Of a stretch of 64,000 nt of DNA, positions 15,106-22,873 are shown one piece after another (position 1 is the first letter of the stretch; every line of letters starts with the position of its first letter). The notes below the pieces were generated by a model, which did no database searches, was not told the origin of the DNA, and worked only from the letters and a program-made list of their open reading frames with translations. A program made the translations under genes and the position numbers. Source of the DNA: Woeseiaceae bacterium (lineage in GTDB: Bacteria; Pseudomonadota; Gammaproteobacteria; Steroidobacterales; Woeseiaceae); assembly GCA_028227395.1 (NCBI GenBank), contig JAOIZZ010000006.1, positions 1-64,000 of the forward strand, in the 5' to 3' direction.

Positions 15106-16053
15106 ATGGTAAATAAGAAATATTTTTTAGCAGCAACTAAAGAAGTAGAGCAAGGTAACTTAGATGAAGCTCTGTGGGCTAAACAATTAGCAGTTGCAAA
15201 GGGTGATGAAGAAAAAGCTAAGTATGAATACATCGCAGAAAGAGCAACTACACTTCAAAAAGATGCCATAACTAGATTCTTTAATCCGATACTAAAAAAA
15301 TACATTCCACGTCTTCTGATATTGGCAGGTTCTTTGTTTGTTATTTTATTGATAATAGATAACTCAAATCAAAGAAAAGCAGAAACACAGCGAATTGAAA
15401 ACGCAAAAATTCAAACAGAGATAGAAGCGGCAGTCAGAGAAGCTCGTATAAAAAAAGAAGAGGTAGAAAAAGAAAAGGCTGAACAGGAAGAAGAAGAAAG
15501 GGCTGAAGAGGAAGAAAGATTAAGGATAGCTAATGAAGAAAGTCGTTTAGCTTTTGAAAATAGTTTAAATGGATTGAAGTGTGTTATAGAAACTGATCGG
15601 TATAAAGAAACATATGATCCCTTTTATCTTATTGTTAATGATGACAAAGAGAGCAATACGTGGGGCAAAACTGTAAATTCTGTTTTTTGGCAGGATCGCA
15701 CAAGACTAAAGTATAGTTATCCAGTAATTTTTAACACTTACGCAATGTGGCTTCAGGGAAATAATTCTTCTATTGATAGAAATTGGTATCAATTTTCAAC
15801 AACAAGGCAAATACTAACAGGTAGAAAACAAAGTAAGCTTGAAGATTGGGACTATACTTACGAAAAAATTAAAAATGTTAAACTCGATCGAGATACATTA
15901 AAATTTTATCTAACAATTGATCTAATTCATCGATCTGAAGTCGAAGTAATTGGTAACTGTACAAAAATTTCTTATACTAAAGTGCTGGAAATAGTCGACC
16001 AAGCTCAAATAAATGCTGATCCAGATGGGTTGTTTGAAAAGCCCTATCAATAG
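15106..16053 (+). CDS. Membrane protein with coiled coil, unknown
   Basis: This is a 315-aa protein. Residues 1-50 form a short helical module (EALWAKQLAVAKGDEEKAKYEYI) that also occurs, diverged, in the next gene. Such modules recur in small bacterial proteins. A single TM helix follows at about 68-83 (LLILAGSLFVILLIID), then a highly charged coiled coil (about 90-155, rich in KEEVEKEKAEQEEEE). A beta-rich C-terminal domain of about 160 residues has FYLTIDLIHRSEVEVIGNC. With one TM, the coiled coil and domain lie on the same side of the membrane. No family is recognised. No SD is seen and a leaderless start is likely. Confidence 0.65.
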   Translation: MVNKKYFLAATKEVEQGNLDEALWAKQLAVAKGDEEKAKYEYIAERATTLQKDAITRFFNPILKKYIPRLLILAGSLFVILLIIDNSNQRKAETQRIENAKIQTEIEAAVREARIKKEEVEKEKAEQEEEERAEEEERLRIANEESRLAFENSLNGLKCVIETDRYKETYDPFYLIVNDDKESNTWGKTVNSVFWQDRTRLKYSYPVIFNTYAMWLQGNNSSIDRNWYQFSTTRQILTGRKQSKLEDWDYTYEKIKNVKLDRDTLKFYLTIDLIHRSEVEVIGNCTKISYTKVLEIVDQAQINADPDGLFEKPYQ

Positions 16054-16089
16054 ATAGTAATCTATAGGATAAAAACCTAACCACGCCAT

Positions 16090-16117
16090 TTGTAAAACTA
16101 TCTAAACTAGCTATGAT
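16090..16117 (+). promoter_or_regulatory. Promoter, leaderless type
   Basis: -35 TTGTAA (16090-16095), a 16-bp spacer and -10 TATGAT (16112-16117). The expected start point coincides with the ATG at 16124. The upstream block CCATTTGTAAAAcTATCTAA is nearly repeated before the gene at 16715. Confidence 0.65.
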
Positions 16118-16123
16118 AAACCT

Positions 16124-16597
16124 ATGGGTATCTTTAAATCAGCCACAGAAAAACTTATCACTAAAGAAGTAGAGTACAAACTCCACGAGAGAGTTGTTAA
16201 AGATCTTACCGAAGGTTACAAAGATCTAGGTGTTTGGGGAAAAGCATTTGTGGATGCTGATGGTGATGATAAGAGAACTGAAGCTGTCTATGTAAAGTTA
16301 ATGGTGCAACATTATAAAGATACGGCTAAATCAGAAGCTGAGTTAGAAGCCATCTGGAAAGGAAGTTACCAGTATGCAGAGGCTGAGAAAGAAAAAGTAA
16401 GATTAAGGGAAGAGAAGAAAAGTATTGAAAAAGTTAAACCAGATAAGGCAAAAAAATCTATCCCGAATGTTATGTATAAACCTATTGGAAATAATCTATT
16501 TGGGAAGATGGGAGAAGAAAATAAGATAAGCGGGTTTGTAAAGTTCTTTATCGTAATTTTATTTTTAATTCTAATAACAAAGTTTTTAACTGTATAA
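16124..16597 (+). CDS. Tail-anchored protein sharing the 15106 N-terminal module
   Basis: This is a 157-aa protein. The N-terminal part (about residues 20-70: LTEGYKDLGVWGKAFVDADG and following) resembles the first 50 residues of the preceding gene. A lysine/glutamate-rich helical middle follows. The last 20 residues form one hydrophobic helix (FVKFFIVILFLILITKFLTV), the layout of a C-terminal tail anchor. Its bulk should therefore be cytoplasmic. There is no SD, and a well-placed -10 predicts a leaderless transcript starting at its ATG. The function is unknown. Confidence 0.65.
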   Translation: MGIFKSATEKLITKEVEYKLHERVVKDLTEGYKDLGVWGKAFVDADGDDKRTEAVYVKLMVQHYKDTAKSEAELEAIWKGSYQYAEAEKEKVRLREEKKSIEKVKPDKAKKSIPNVMYKPIGNNLFGKMGEENKISGFVKFFIVILFLILITKFLTV

Positions 16598-16619
16598 ATC
16601 CTATATTTAAATCCAACCC

Positions 16620-16660
16620 AACAAAATACCTATCTCACTAGCAAAGCCTGTCGCAGATTG
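16620..16660 (-). repeat. Dispersed small repeat, copy C (partial)
   Basis: On the minus strand this matches the second half of copy A: CAATCTGCGACAGGC, then TAGTGAGATAGGTATTTTG, with few changes. The first half is missing or rearranged (GGTTGGATAG follows directly). It lies between two genes of the integrative element. Confidence 0.65.
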
Positions 16661-16678
16661 CTATCCAACCTAACCCAT

Positions 16679-16707
16679 TTGTAAAATTATCTAATCTGTT
16701 TCATTAT
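16679..16707 (+). promoter_or_regulatory. Promoter, leaderless type
   Basis: -35 TTGTAA (16679-16684), a 17-bp spacer and -10 CATTAT (16702-16707). Transcription should begin at about 16714-16715, at the second ATG. This decides the start of the downstream gene. Confidence 0.6.
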
Positions 16708-16714
16708 GGTTGGT

Positions 16715-17425
16715 ATGAAAAAATTATTATTAATAGCACTGCTCTTCCACTCATCCATTAGTTTTTCAAAAAGAACAGATTGTGAAGCTATCTATCCTCC
16801 TCCAGTTACAACAACTCATAAATTAATTGATGGTTATCTTTTTACTTATGAAGATATACATAAAGGAGATATGCAACCAGATCTTTGTTTTCAGAATAGA
16901 TTCTATGTCACCGATGCAACTATCCCCGATGAATCTGAGTCTATTGGAAATATACCAATGTGGTATGAAAGACCTAAGTTATTTATGTATCAAGGGGATG
17001 AGTTCAGAAATCCAGTACATATCAAAACAATTAATATAACTAGACCGAATCAGTCACCTCTAGCCTATCAGATATTTAAGGCAGAACCTCGTTGGGATGA
17101 TCGAATGGATCGGCTGTATCACTATCTAATCTTCTCTACAAAAGGCTTCCATTACTTAGGCAGTGTTAGGGGTTACGATGTTGAATTTAAAGAACAGGGA
17201 ATAAGCCTATCAATGGCTCAACCTGTAACTAAGGAGTTGTTAGCTTGCTATGGTTTAGGTAATGATTTTAATATTAATGGCTCACTGTTATCTTTAACTG
17301 ATGAGCAGAATAAAAACCTTGATCGTTATATAGCCGATGACCCACAACAAACGATTTATTATGTGTTCAATTATAAGAGTATGAAACCACAAATTATGAA
17401 ACAAGATATGAGTATTGATTGTTAG
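16715..17425 (+). CDS. Exported protein of unknown function
   Basis: This is a 236-aa protein with a cleavable signal peptide (MKKLLLIALLFHSSISFSK). I chose ATG 16715 over ATG 16706 because the former begins a clean signal peptide and coincides with the predicted transcription start. The mature protein has four cysteines (near the N-terminus in KRTDCEAIYPPP, then PDLCFQNRF, LLACYGLG and the last residue), possibly two disulfides. It is beta-rich by eye and probably periplasmic. No family is recognised. Confidence 0.65.
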   Translation: MKKLLLIALLFHSSISFSKRTDCEAIYPPPVTTTHKLIDGYLFTYEDIHKGDMQPDLCFQNRFYVTDATIPDESESIGNIPMWYERPKLFMYQGDEFRNPVHIKTINITRPNQSPLAYQIFKAEPRWDDRMDRLYHYLIFSTKGFHYLGSVRGYDVEFKEQGISLSMAQPVTKELLACYGLGNDFNINGSLLSLTDEQNKNLDRYIADDPQQTIYYVFNYKSMKPQIMKQDMSIDC

Positions 17426-17449
17426 CCTAATCCATAGTGAAGATAAATC

Positions 17450-18238
17450 TTGCTAGATAGAATTAAAGAAAAATACTATTTAAAAAGACTTGGAATTGTT
17501 TTTCGAGATGATCCTGAGATATTAGAAAATTGGAAAGAAACTATTCAAAACAAAAATAGTCCACTAATCTTGCTACCTGAATTTTACAAGATGGACTCCA
17601 TTGATCACATAATGATGACTCCTAAGATAGCGGATACAGGCATACCCAAATTTGGGAGTTCTAATATTTCAGAGGATAAAATAAGAAAAGACATCAGAGG
17701 ATTCGCAGCTATCTGGTGTTATAACGGTATTTATGGAGCTGAGAAATTTTTCAAATTTATAAGAAGAAGGAATAACTTCAGATCAATTCCAGAAATTGGA
17801 TTACCTAAAATAGAGTTCATTAGCAGTCGTGTGGATCACCGATTACTTACAGAAGATGGTGAGAGAGTTTCTGGCTACTATTTTCAAGAGGGTGTTAAAG
17901 GTAGACCAAGAAAAGATTACATTGATGAAGGAGATAAAAATTGTATTAGTACAATTACTATCACTACAGAATTGAACCCACCATTACTTGGCAGTAAATT
18001 ATATGCATTATGTAATTGGTTTAAATATAAGTATGTTGTCCTAGATGGTGAAGATCCTTATTACGGAGATGAAGATGGAACTCTTTCCAAAAGGCAAAAG
18101 CATCACATCAAGTATCTTATTGAAAGATACCCTGAACTTTCAACGTATTTTGATGGCTGTAATCAAGAGTCCAATATCATCAAAGCTTATGATCAATGTG
18201 ACGATCTAGTTATAGTAAAATCAGCAACATCCTCTTAA
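17450..18238 (+). CDS. Unknown 262-aa protein
   Basis: I do not recognise this protein. It is soluble, with no signal peptide. Features include KYYLKRLGIVFRDDPEILENW at the N-terminus, a basic RRRNNFRSIPEIGLP (near 109-123), GYYFQEGVKGRPRKDYIDEG, and a C-terminal acidic DGEDPYYGDEDG. The start is placed at TTG 17450, with a weak GAAG upstream and only 24 bp after the previous stop. The next ATG would remove about 47 residues, so the start is uncertain. It probably shares the transcript of the exported protein upstream. Confidence 0.55.
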   Translation: MLDRIKEKYYLKRLGIVFRDDPEILENWKETIQNKNSPLILLPEFYKMDSIDHIMMTPKIADTGIPKFGSSNISEDKIRKDIRGFAAIWCYNGIYGAEKFFKFIRRRNNFRSIPEIGLPKIEFISSRVDHRLLTEDGERVSGYYFQEGVKGRPRKDYIDEGDKNCISTITITTELNPPLLGSKLYALCNWFKYKYVVLDGEDPYYGDEDGTLSKRQKHHIKYLIERYPELSTYFDGCNQESNIIKAYDQCDDLVIVKSATSS

Positions 18239-18302
18239 TTATTAATATTATAATTAGAATACTTCTACAGCTTAACAATCCTCACCATTAGGACAGAATT
18301 AC

Positions 18303-18346
18303 TGTCGCAGATTGTCAATTATTGCAGATGCTTGGATAGGTTATTT
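18303..18346 (-). repeat. Dispersed small repeat, copy B (partial)
   Basis: On the minus strand this matches the first half of copy A: AAATAACCTATCCAAGCATC, then TGCAATAATTGACAATCTGC, then GACAG, with about four differences over 44 bp. The second half is strongly diverged (about 18270-18300). Confidence 0.65.
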
Positions 18347-18424
18347 AAGGCTAAGTATATGTTTCTATTGTTATTTATTGTACTAGTTAAGATATATAGC
18401 AAATGAATAGTATTGGATACCAGT

Positions 18425-18451
18425 TTGTTAGGTTCTTTTTTCTGCTATTAT
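18425..18451 (+). promoter_or_regulatory. Promoter, leaderless type
   Basis: -35 TTGTTA (18425-18430), a 15-bp spacer and -10 TATTAT (18446-18451). The -10 ends 7 nt before the ATG at 18459, and there is no SD. Confidence 0.55.
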
Positions 18452-18458
18452 TTTTCGT

Positions 18459-19163
18459 ATGGAAGATGACTTAAATTCATTTGAATCTTTATTGCAAGCT
18501 ATTGTTAATTTTATATTCTCAATATTTGAGCTTATTGTTTGGCTAGTGTCTACGGTTGTTGGGTGGGGCGAAATAGTTGTGAGCTTTCCAGTGTCACTTG
18601 CTATCCATCAAATTCTTTTTATAACTTATGCTATTTTGATTAGTTTCTTTCTTACAATAGGAAATATAAATAGCTGGAGGACATATATTCAAAGGGCGAG
18701 GGTAATTGACACGGCATTGCAATGCACAAAATCAATAACAGATGCAATTATAGTGATTGGGCAAAACTCCTCTAATCCATCTGAAGGAAATTTTGGCAGT
18801 GATAACTTCGCTCATCGTGATGATTTGATCGTTGTCTCATATGATGAAGACGTTTATCAGGAAGAATATGAAAGTTATGATGGTTTTGACGTAGAAAATT
18901 ACAGGATATTTACTTTAGATGAAAAGTCTAAAATCCCTGATAGGCAAGATTTAAAAATAATGAAAAAAGTTTCTTATGGTTATACCTACAATTACGACGA
19001 GGAAGTCACCGAGCAACAAGCACTTAAAATATTGCAATTGAAAAAGGAACCTAGAAGACTAAATTTCTTTGAGGCAACAAGAATTGATATATTGGGCGTA
19101 TTAGGTATTTCTTTATTTTGGTACCTTGTTTATCGTTTTATGGTGTATTTATCTTCTATCTAA
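18459..19163 (+). CDS. Integral membrane protein, unknown
   Basis: This is a 234-aa protein with about three hydrophobic segments. Two are near the N-terminus (about residues 12-34, IVNFIFSIFELIVWLVSTVV, and 47-68, LAIHQILFITYAILISFFLTIG). One is close to the C-terminus (IDILGVLGISLFWYLVYRF). The central 120 residues are soluble and acidic, with repeated Tyr/Asp/Glu (SYDEDVYQEEYESYDGFD). No family is recognised. The start is predicted to be leaderless. It is the last gene before the integrase, which converges on it. Confidence 0.65.
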   Translation: MEDDLNSFESLLQAIVNFIFSIFELIVWLVSTVVGWGEIVVSFPVSLAIHQILFITYAILISFFLTIGNINSWRTYIQRARVIDTALQCTKSITDAIIVIGQNSSNPSEGNFGSDNFAHRDDLIVVSYDEDVYQEEYESYDGFDVENYRIFTLDEKSKIPDRQDLKIMKKVSYGYTYNYDEEVTEQQALKILQLKKEPRRLNFFEATRIDILGVLGISLFWYLVYRFMVYLSSI

Positions 19164-19224
19164 AGTCTGGTAACTGCTGAATATTTCCTAACTCAACATC
19201 CCACGTAAATGGATGCCATAAGAT

Positions 19225-20541
19225 TTAAAGAGCAGGTAACTGCTTAATATATTTATTCATAACTTCTAACGTCACACCTTTAGAGTAACGCTGAAAAGAG
19301 AGACTGTCTCCTGCTGTATGTCCTGTTATGCGATCAACAATGTTCTCAGGACATTCTAAATTTTCAAGATTAGTAGAACAGTTCCCACGTAGACTATGAA
19401 AGGCATATTCTCTGCCTTTATCCTGATAACCTGCTCTTTTCTTTGCTAAACCAAAAGCTTTTGAATAAGCATCTGATGATGGTCTGCTATTAAATCCAGT
19501 AAAATCTTTAAGCATTTTTTCTAAGTTCTTGTGGATTGGTGTTTGTCTTTTAGCAAACTTATTTTTTCCAACTGTAAGTTCCTTGAAATAGAAATACCTG
19601 ATACCAGTTTCTTCTTCTGTGTGAATTGTCTCAGAGTTAAGATCAAAGATTTCATCTATCCTAGCACCTGTATACCAACCAATATGAATCATCAACTTGT
19701 CTTGCTCTTGCTCACAACAAGCAAGTATTTTTTTTAATTCATCTTCTGTCCAATTTTCATAAGGCGTTGACTCTTGGCTGAATTGGCTATCCCACTCAGT
19801 AAATGGATTGGCATTGTTTAGCTCTTCATAGTCTCTGACGTACTTCCAGATCACACTGAGTGGAGAAAGGTAGCCCTTAATCGTTTTGTGATGCCTGCTA
19901 TCTTCTTTACATAATTTTATAAACGTTCTAACAGCACCTCTATTCAGACTATAAACATAATGATTTTCACGCCCTGATAGTTGATGGAATAACTCTGAAG
20001 CTCTTGAGTATTTCAATAATGATTTATGCGGTAGACCATCGGCTTTCTTTTCCTCAATCACATTAGCTAATGCTTGCTTTAATGTAAGCCTAGCTTTTTC
20101 TTCAACTTGCTCTAGCTCTTTACTAATTGATTCTCCCAAGCGTCTTCTTAAAGCAATATAGGTGAGCTTATCTTTGTCTGGCATCGGAGGTGTATTCGGA
20201 TCATTAGGATCCCATTCCTGGTGACCTTCATAATTGTAATCAACTCTTACTTCATCATCCCAACGCTCCAGCTTATGCCGAAGATCATCTTCAGGTAAAC
20301 CTTCTAACGCTTCCAGTTTATCTGAGAGCAACGGATTGCTTCTCTCGGCATTGAGTAACTTGTCAAAGTAGACGTTATATCTACTTCGTTCCATTAATGC
20401 TTTTGAATAGCTATCTGTGTCTAAAGATTTTAAAAAGTTTTTAACACCAAGCGCCTTTAAAAGTTCTTTGGGAACACGTCTGTTATAGAAGTATTTACCT
20501 CGAATTAATCTTAGACGCTTCATATCTTTTTTGCTGTTCAT
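19225..20541 (-). CDS. int: Tyrosine-type site-specific integrase
   Basis: This 438-aa recombinase integrates and excises the element at tRNA-Ser. The N-terminal 130 residues form an arm-binding region; the core-binding domain is at about 150-245. The catalytic domain shows R294 (TGARIDEI), K326 (TVGKNKF), H382-x-x-R385 (FHSLRG), H408 (ITGHTAGD) and nucleophile Y419 (FQRYSKG), so it is complete. It starts 9 bp from an array of three arm-type repeats, one of which overlaps its putative -10 (TACAAT, 6 nt before the ATG). Autoregulation is therefore likely. It reads inward from attR. Confidence 0.95.
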   Translation of the reverse strand: MNSKKDMKRLRLIRGKYFYNRRVPKELLKALGVKNFLKSLDTDSYSKALMERSRYNVYFDKLLNAERSNPLLSDKLEALEGLPEDDLRHKLERWDDEVRVDYNYEGHQEWDPNDPNTPPMPDKDKLTYIALRRRLGESISKELEQVEEKARLTLKQALANVIEEKKADGLPHKSLLKYSRASELFHQLSGRENHYVYSLNRGAVRTFIKLCKEDSRHHKTIKGYLSPLSVIWKYVRDYEELNNANPFTEWDSQFSQESTPYENWTEDELKKILACCEQEQDKLMIHIGWYTGARIDEIFDLNSETIHTEEETGIRYFYFKELTVGKNKFAKRQTPIHKNLEKMLKDFTGFNSRPSSDAYSKAFGLAKKRAGYQDKGREYAFHSLRGNCSTNLENLECPENIVDRITGHTAGDSLSFQRYSKGVTLEVMNKYIKQLPAL

Positions 20542-20547
20542 ATATTA

Positions 20548-20553
20548 ATTGTA
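20548..20553 (-). promoter_or_regulatory. int: int -10 box overlapping an arm site
   Basis: TACAAT on the minus strand ends 6 nt before the int ATG, with no SD. It overlaps the first TGTAGTAC repeat, so integrase bound there should occlude its own promoter. Confidence 0.5.
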
Positions 20554-20580
20554 GTACAAATGTAGTACATTTTGTAGTAC
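20550..20580 (+). promoter_or_regulatory. Right integrase arm-site array (3 x TGTAGTAC)
   Basis: Exact TGTAGTAC repeats lie at 20550-20557, 20561-20568 and 20573-20580. Spacings are 11 and 12 bp, the same as at 9949-9979 and in the same orientation. They lie 60 bp inside attR, about one helical turn apart. Confidence 0.78.
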
Positions 20581-20640
20581 AAGATGCTTTATTTAGTGGG
20601 ATACAGATGAGAGTACTGAATTTAAAGGGTTAAGCGAAGT

Positions 20641-20659
20641 ATCCCTCGCTCTCCGCCAT
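20641..20659 (+). mobile_element. attR: 19-bp direct repeat
   Basis: This is an exact second copy of ATCCCTCGCTCTCCGCCAT, without the rest of the tRNA. The preceding bases (GGGTT...CGAA) retain traces of the T arm. It lies 11 bp from the stop codon of the convergent GMC oxidoreductase gene. Confidence 0.92.
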
Positions 20660-20670
20660 CTCAATCATAT

Positions 20671-22350
20671 CTAATACTTATTTATTATGAGATCAGCTGC
20701 TTTTTCGCCGATCATTATCGTAGGTGCATTAGTATTACCACTGACTATTTGAGGCATAATTGACGCATCTGCAATTCTAAGATTCTGAATGCCAATGACA
20801 TTCAATTCTTGGTCAACAACAGCCTTATCATCTAAGCCCATTTTGCAGGTACCAACAGGATGATAAACAGTATCGGCACTTTCTCTGATGGCTGCCTCTA
20901 TTTCACTATCATTATTTTGGTTTATATTTCCATCGATAGGGTTTTTAGTATATTTAGACATAGGCTCTTCGTTTAAAATTTCTATCATTTTTTTATAACC
21001 ATTAATCATGGTCTTTACATCATCTATATCAGACAAGAAATTTGGGTCAATGATGGGAGATTCAAATGGATCACTCGAGCTTAAGGTTAATGATCCTCTT
21101 GATTTCGGTCTAAGTAAGCATACGTGACAACTAATACCATGCCCCCATAATAATGTTCTAGCATGATCTACCGTTTTTGCTAGGCCAAAATGAAGCTGTA
21201 TATCGGGTGTCGCTTCACTCGATGAACTTTTTAAAAAGGCCCCAGCTTCGGCTACGGGTGAGGCGAATTGTCCCTTTCTAGTGAAGATATATTTCAAAAA
21301 TTCCAGAGGAAATTTATATAAAAATGATTTTATTGAGAATCCTATCGTGTCGATTGATTCGTAATCAAAGGTACGAACAAAATCAATGTGATCGTGTAAA
21401 TTTTTACCCACACCAGGAAGGTGCCTTTCGGTTTTGATGCCCAGTTTTTCCAGTTCATTTTTTGGCCCGATACCCGATCTGAGTAATATTTGCGGTGATC
21501 CAAAAGCACCGGCCGACAGAATGATCTCTTTATTAGCTTGTATAGTAAATTCTTGTTTATTTTTATCTAAAAATCTAACAGCAATTGCTTTGTCATCTTT
21601 GATGATTAATTTATCGACATTCACATCAGTGAGTATAGTTAGATTCTTTCTGTCTTTTATAGGTTCAATGTATGCTTGTACCGCACTCCATCTTTTTCCT
21701 GCTTTTTGAGTTACTTGAAAAAAACCCACTCCTTGTTGTTTTTGCCCATTAAAATCATGATTATAGTTATGTAGCTTTGAGCCCGACTCTACAAATGCTT
21801 TCGTAAAAATATTCTCATTTTTTATATTGCTGACATTAAGAGGACCATCTTGACCATGATATTGATCGTTAAAAACTTCATTGGATTCGGCTTTTTTGAA
21901 ATAAGGCAACACCTCATCATACGACCAACCTACATTGCCAAGATCTCGCCAATTATCGTAATCATTTTTTTGACCTCTTACATAAAGCATTGCATTGATA
22001 GCGCTTGATCCGCCAAGCGTTTTACCTCTGGGCTGGAAGCCTCTCCGGTGTTCTTCATTTTCAATGGTTGCTTTATGCAGATCGCCAGTTGAATCAACAA
22101 TATATGATTCAGATTGAGGGAGAGTTACTTTCCCAAATGCCCTTTGGGGAACAGTTTCATAACTCCAATTATATTTACTTTTTCGACCTACAATAAAAGG
22201 AAAGCCCATGGGGGTGCTGATTCGAATATCTTTATTTTTTGACCCAGCTTCAAGCAAGCAAACTTTAAAAGAATTTTTCGCACTTAATCTATTGGCAAGC
22301 ACGCAACCTGCTGATCCTCCACCAACGATGATGAAGTCGAAATCGTTCAT
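20671..22350 (-). CDS. GMC-family FAD oxidoreductase (choline dehydrogenase-like)
   Basis: This 559-aa flavoprotein of the glucose-methanol-choline family oxidises alcohols to aldehydes. The FAD-binding motif is near the N-terminus (GGGSAGCVLANRL, about 9-21). The GMC signatures are GGSSAINAMLYVRG (about 114-127) and GAFGSPQILLRSGIG. The C-terminal active-site region has YHPVGTCKMG (His) and SGNTNAPTIMIGEKAADLI. The insertion IVDSTGDLHKATIENEEHRRG is seen in many marine homologues. The substrate is unclear; choline or another primary alcohol is possible. It overlaps by 4 nt with the upstream membrane-protein gene, so it is the second gene of an operon. Confidence 0.9.
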   Translation of the reverse strand: MNDFDFIIVGGGSAGCVLANRLSAKNSFKVCLLEAGSKNKDIRISTPMGFPFIVGRKSKYNWSYETVPQRAFGKVTLPQSESYIVDSTGDLHKATIENEEHRRGFQPRGKTLGGSSAINAMLYVRGQKNDYDNWRDLGNVGWSYDEVLPYFKKAESNEVFNDQYHGQDGPLNVSNIKNENIFTKAFVESGSKLHNYNHDFNGQKQQGVGFFQVTQKAGKRWSAVQAYIEPIKDRKNLTILTDVNVDKLIIKDDKAIAVRFLDKNKQEFTIQANKEIILSAGAFGSPQILLRSGIGPKNELEKLGIKTERHLPGVGKNLHDHIDFVRTFDYESIDTIGFSIKSFLYKFPLEFLKYIFTRKGQFASPVAEAGAFLKSSSSEATPDIQLHFGLAKTVDHARTLLWGHGISCHVCLLRPKSRGSLTLSSSDPFESPIIDPNFLSDIDDVKTMINGYKKMIEILNEEPMSKYTKNPIDGNINQNNDSEIEAAIRESADTVYHPVGTCKMGLDDKAVVDQELNVIGIQNLRIADASIMPQIVSGNTNAPTIMIGEKAADLIINKY

Positions 22351-22838
22351 TGTATTACTTTTTTTTCATTAAGAAGATTGTGTTTTTGTTCTTGAAACTC
22401 TTCATCATTAAGGACATTGGCATCACGTAATTTTTTTAATCTCTCTAACTGATCAATTAGTGAGTCATCATTGTCGATTCTATTTTGATTATAAGTAGCT
22501 TGGTTTTCAGTGTTACTGGTAAAAGACCAGACCAACGCGACCACCCAACCTATAAATGTCCAACCTAGCAACATGTTTACTATGAAAATAGGTATCTTAT
22601 TATTATGTCTTCTTAGAAGGCATGTCATGGTGGGGAAAAAATAGATCAGTGAGAGGACAATAAAACTGCCACCGAAAAATGCAGAAAAAGGGTTTATATA
22701 TTCAGCAAATAGTGAATATCCTTGTCCCCAAGATAATGAATAAGCTAATAATGTTGTGATAAAGACTAGTTTTTTCAAAGTATTAATACCGGCTAGATTT
22801 ATATTTTTAAAATACGTTAGAGTAAGATCATATACCAA
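22347..22838 (-). CDS. Superinfection-immunity-like membrane protein with SHOCT domain
   Basis: This 163-aa protein has two recognisable parts. The membrane part has three or so TM helices ending in NNKIPIFIVNMLLGWTFIGW, the Imm_superinfect pattern related to phage T4 Imm. The C-terminal 30 residues are a SHOCT domain (LIDQLERLKKLRDANVLNDE, then EFQEQKHNLL), an oligomerisation module. The combination is common in bacterial chromosomes, where the role is not established; exclusion of superinfecting phage is only suggested by the name. Translation is coupled to the GMC oxidoreductase (ATGA overlap). No strong SD is visible. Confidence 0.8.
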   Translation of the reverse strand: MVYDLTLTYFKNINLAGINTLKKLVFITTLLAYSLSWGQGYSLFAEYINPFSAFFGGSFIVLSLIYFFPTMTCLLRRHNNKIPIFIVNMLLGWTFIGWVVALVWSFTSNTENQATYNQNRIDNDDSLIDQLERLKKLRDANVLNDEEFQEQKHNLLNEKKVIQ

Positions 22839-22873
22839 TAAGTTGTATCTAGAATTTTACTTTTGTAACTGCG

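Larger units (their letters stand above)
9899..20659. mobile_element. 10.8-kb integrative element in tRNA-Ser
   Basis: The element is bounded by the 19-bp att repeat, with a tyrosine integrase at its right end. Its cargo is three paralogous membrane-anchored proteins, an acidic small protein, a lipoprotein, a coiled-coil protein with a phage-type C-terminus, a polymerase-motif protein and six or so unknown proteins. I see no relaxase, conjugation, capsid or terminase gene and no recognisable excisionase. It could be a satellite-like or non-conjugative genomic island. Without it, tRNA-Ser would be followed directly by the convergent GMC oxidoreductase gene. Confidence 0.88.

Noticed and set aside
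18358-18405. A 15-codon hydrophobic frame (MFLLLFIVLV...) before the 18459 gene
   Set aside because: It is very short, has no SD and shows no partner. Chance occurrence in A+T-rich DNA is the simpler explanation.
22347-22838. Reading the Imm_superinfect/SHOCT protein as part of a phage-defence island
   Set aside because: Its neighbours are a GMC oxidoreductase and a DsbA-like protein in one operon, and the domain pair is common in ordinary chromosomes. The name alone is not evidence of defence.
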